Source of the DNA: Rivibacter sp049446155
GTDB taxonomy: Bacteria; Pseudomonadota; Gammaproteobacteria; Burkholderiales; Burkholderiaceae_C
Assembly (NCBI RefSeq): GCF_049446155.1
Contig: NZ_JBMSEE010000005.1
Coordinates: 124,001 to 188,000, forward strand
Length of the DNA stretch: 64,000 bases
Reading direction: 5' to 3'
The notes under the pieces were generated by a model. It worked only from the letters and a program-made list of their open reading frames with translations. It was not told the DNA's origin and searched no databases. Position 1 is the first letter of the stretch. Every line of letters starts with the position of its first letter. The position numbers and the translations under genes are program-made. Below are positions 63,077 to 64,000 of this stretch, one piece after another.

Positions 63077-64000
63077 GGCAGCAGTTCTCTCGGGGTGGGT
63101 CGCGGCTCGCGCACGCGGGTGGCGCCGCCTTCGGTGAGCTGGCGCGCGACGAAGCGCTTCACGAGCCCGCTGAACAGCGGCATCTGCTCGCTGGCATCCA
63201 TCACCAGCCGGCGCGCCATGCGAGCGAGCGGCCGGTCATCGGTGAACAGCGAGACGACCGCGTTGGTGCCGGCATACAGCGGCCACGTGCGGCGCCAATG
63301 CGCGCGCTCGAAGGCCTGCAGGGCCGCAGGGTCGCCGAGGTCGCGGCCTGCGCGGCGCGCCGCCGCAAGCTCGCGCGCCAGGGCCTCCACGCCATGCAGG
63401 CCGAGGTTCCAGCCCTGAGCGGTGACCGGGTGCATGCCGACCGCGGCATCGCCGATCAACGCAAAGCGGCGCGCGACGAAACGCTGCGCATGCACACCCA
63501 CGAGCGGGTAGTGGTGGCGCGCGCCGACGAGCGCGAGCCGGCCCAGCCGATGCGCCGCCTGCGCTTCGACACGCGCCGCGAACTCGGCGTCGGGCAAGTC
63601 CAGCCATTCGGGCGCCGCATCGCTGGCCACGGTGAGCACCACCGAGCTGCGCTGACCGCTCATCGGCAACAGCGCCAGGGTGTTGCCGTAGCGAAAGCAT
63701 TCCCAGGCGATGCCGTCGTGCGGCCGCTCGTGCTCGACGCAAGCCAGGATCACGCTGCGGCCGAAGTCGCGCATTGACGCGCCGATGCCGGCCAGGCGGC
63801 GGGTCGGCGAGAAGCGGCTGTCGGCCGCCACGACGAGCGCGGCGTCGAAGCGTCGGCCATCGGCCAGGCGCACCCCGGCACGCTGCGCATCCAGGTGCAG
63901 CGAGGCGACCTGCGCGCCGCCGTGCACGCGCACCTGCGCGCGCGAGCTCGCGGCAGCGAACGCCGCGGCGCGGATGTGACGATTGGCCACCAGCCAGCCC
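63073..64000 (-). CDS. UbiM-like FAD-dependent hydroxylase, 5' end cut by window edge
   Basis: At least 309 residues; the N-terminal FAD-binding part lies past 64000. Coding continues through GWLVANRHIR to the window edge. VVAADSRFSPTRRLAGI and GDAAVGMHPVTAQGWNLGL are the second FAD motif of the UbiH/VisC/COQ6 ubiquinone hydroxylase family, closest in style to UbiM of betaproteobacteria. Adds a hydroxyl group in ubiquinone synthesis using O2. Coupled with the downstream bacteriohemerythrin. Confidence 0.8.
   Translation of the reverse strand, partial: GWLVANRHIRAAAFAAASSRAQVRVHGGAQVASLHLDAQRAGVRLADGRRFDAALVVAADSRFSPTRRLAGIGASMRDFGRSVILACVEHERPHDGIAWECFRYGNTLALLPMSGQRSSVVLTVASDAAPEWLDLPDAEFAARVEAQAAHRLGRLALVGARHHYPLVGVHAQRFVARRFALIGDAAVGMHPVTAQGWNLGLHGVEALARELAAARRAGRDLGDPAALQAFERAHWRRTWPLYAGTNAVVSLFTDDRPLARMARRLVMDASEQMPLFSGLVKRFVARQLTEGGATRVREPRPTPRELLP

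Overview
The window is a high-GC chromosomal segment that reads as a betaproteobacterium of the order Burkholderiales, judging from gene content and protein style (pyrE/xth start divergently, H-NS with a C-terminal RPQWF core, NrtR-type Nudix regulator, UbiM-like hydroxylase, many LysR/GNAT/MFS genes, strong G/C third-position bias). This is inference from gene families; no rRNA is present to test it. Genes are dense on both strands, mostly in short operons.

Layout. 1-6006: partial pyrE, exonuclease III, an esterase, then a phosphorelay/c-di-GMP operon (histidine kinase, response regulator, REC-GGDEF-EAL). 6018-10042: delta-60 repeat lipoprotein, H-NS-like protein, GNAT, membrane-anchored Mrr-type nuclease. 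10091-12310: an AT-richer island with integron attC-like sites, small orphan genes and a truncated McrB-type N-terminal domain; no integrase is seen. 12308-24315: housekeeping and accessory genes (beta-barrel protein, MBL hydrolase, M48 protease, AmpG-like permease, GST, tag, nnrU, lipoprotein), two paralogous small proteins ending in FRHFF, an adenylate-forming enzyme, and a TetR/SDR unit with matching palindromes. 24412-37210: ABC permease-M1 peptidase and its ATPase, RlmN-family enzyme, cNMP-binding flavoprotein, NfeD/slipin pair, UMF1 transporter, nucleotidyltransferase. 37211-43172: LysR/class A beta-lactamase divergent pair followed by creBCD, a probable beta-lactam response locus. 43240-45739: GbsR/MarR regulator with two operator palindromes, DCC protein and a Rossmann/DoxX-like protein.

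45711-51074 is the most unusual part. On the minus strand, an array of nine tightly packed tRNA or tRNA-like genes is followed by an HNH endonuclease gene, two more tRNA-like elements, a slipin, an uncharacterised helical protein and the RNA ligase RtcB. All ten readable anticodons decode codons that start with G or C, and they are ordered G-start then C-start. Three units carry C33 instead of the near-universal U33, and the same three have irregular 3' ends. The layout suggests a dedicated tRNA-damage response or tRNA reserve with its own ligase.

51574-64000: a small HTH regulator with an upstream palindrome, a GNAT protein, an NrtR-type regulator facing an SPFH/NAD-kinase-like operon across a perfect inverted repeat, MFS and LysE transporters (3' ends overlap), a hybrid histidine kinase with Hpt paired with a periplasmic sugar/autoinducer-type binding protein, two coupled small genes, a bacteriohemerythrin and a UbiM-like monooxygenase cut by the window end. 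Short palindromic repeats built on CCCTCACCCC...CCCTCTCCC are scattered between genes.
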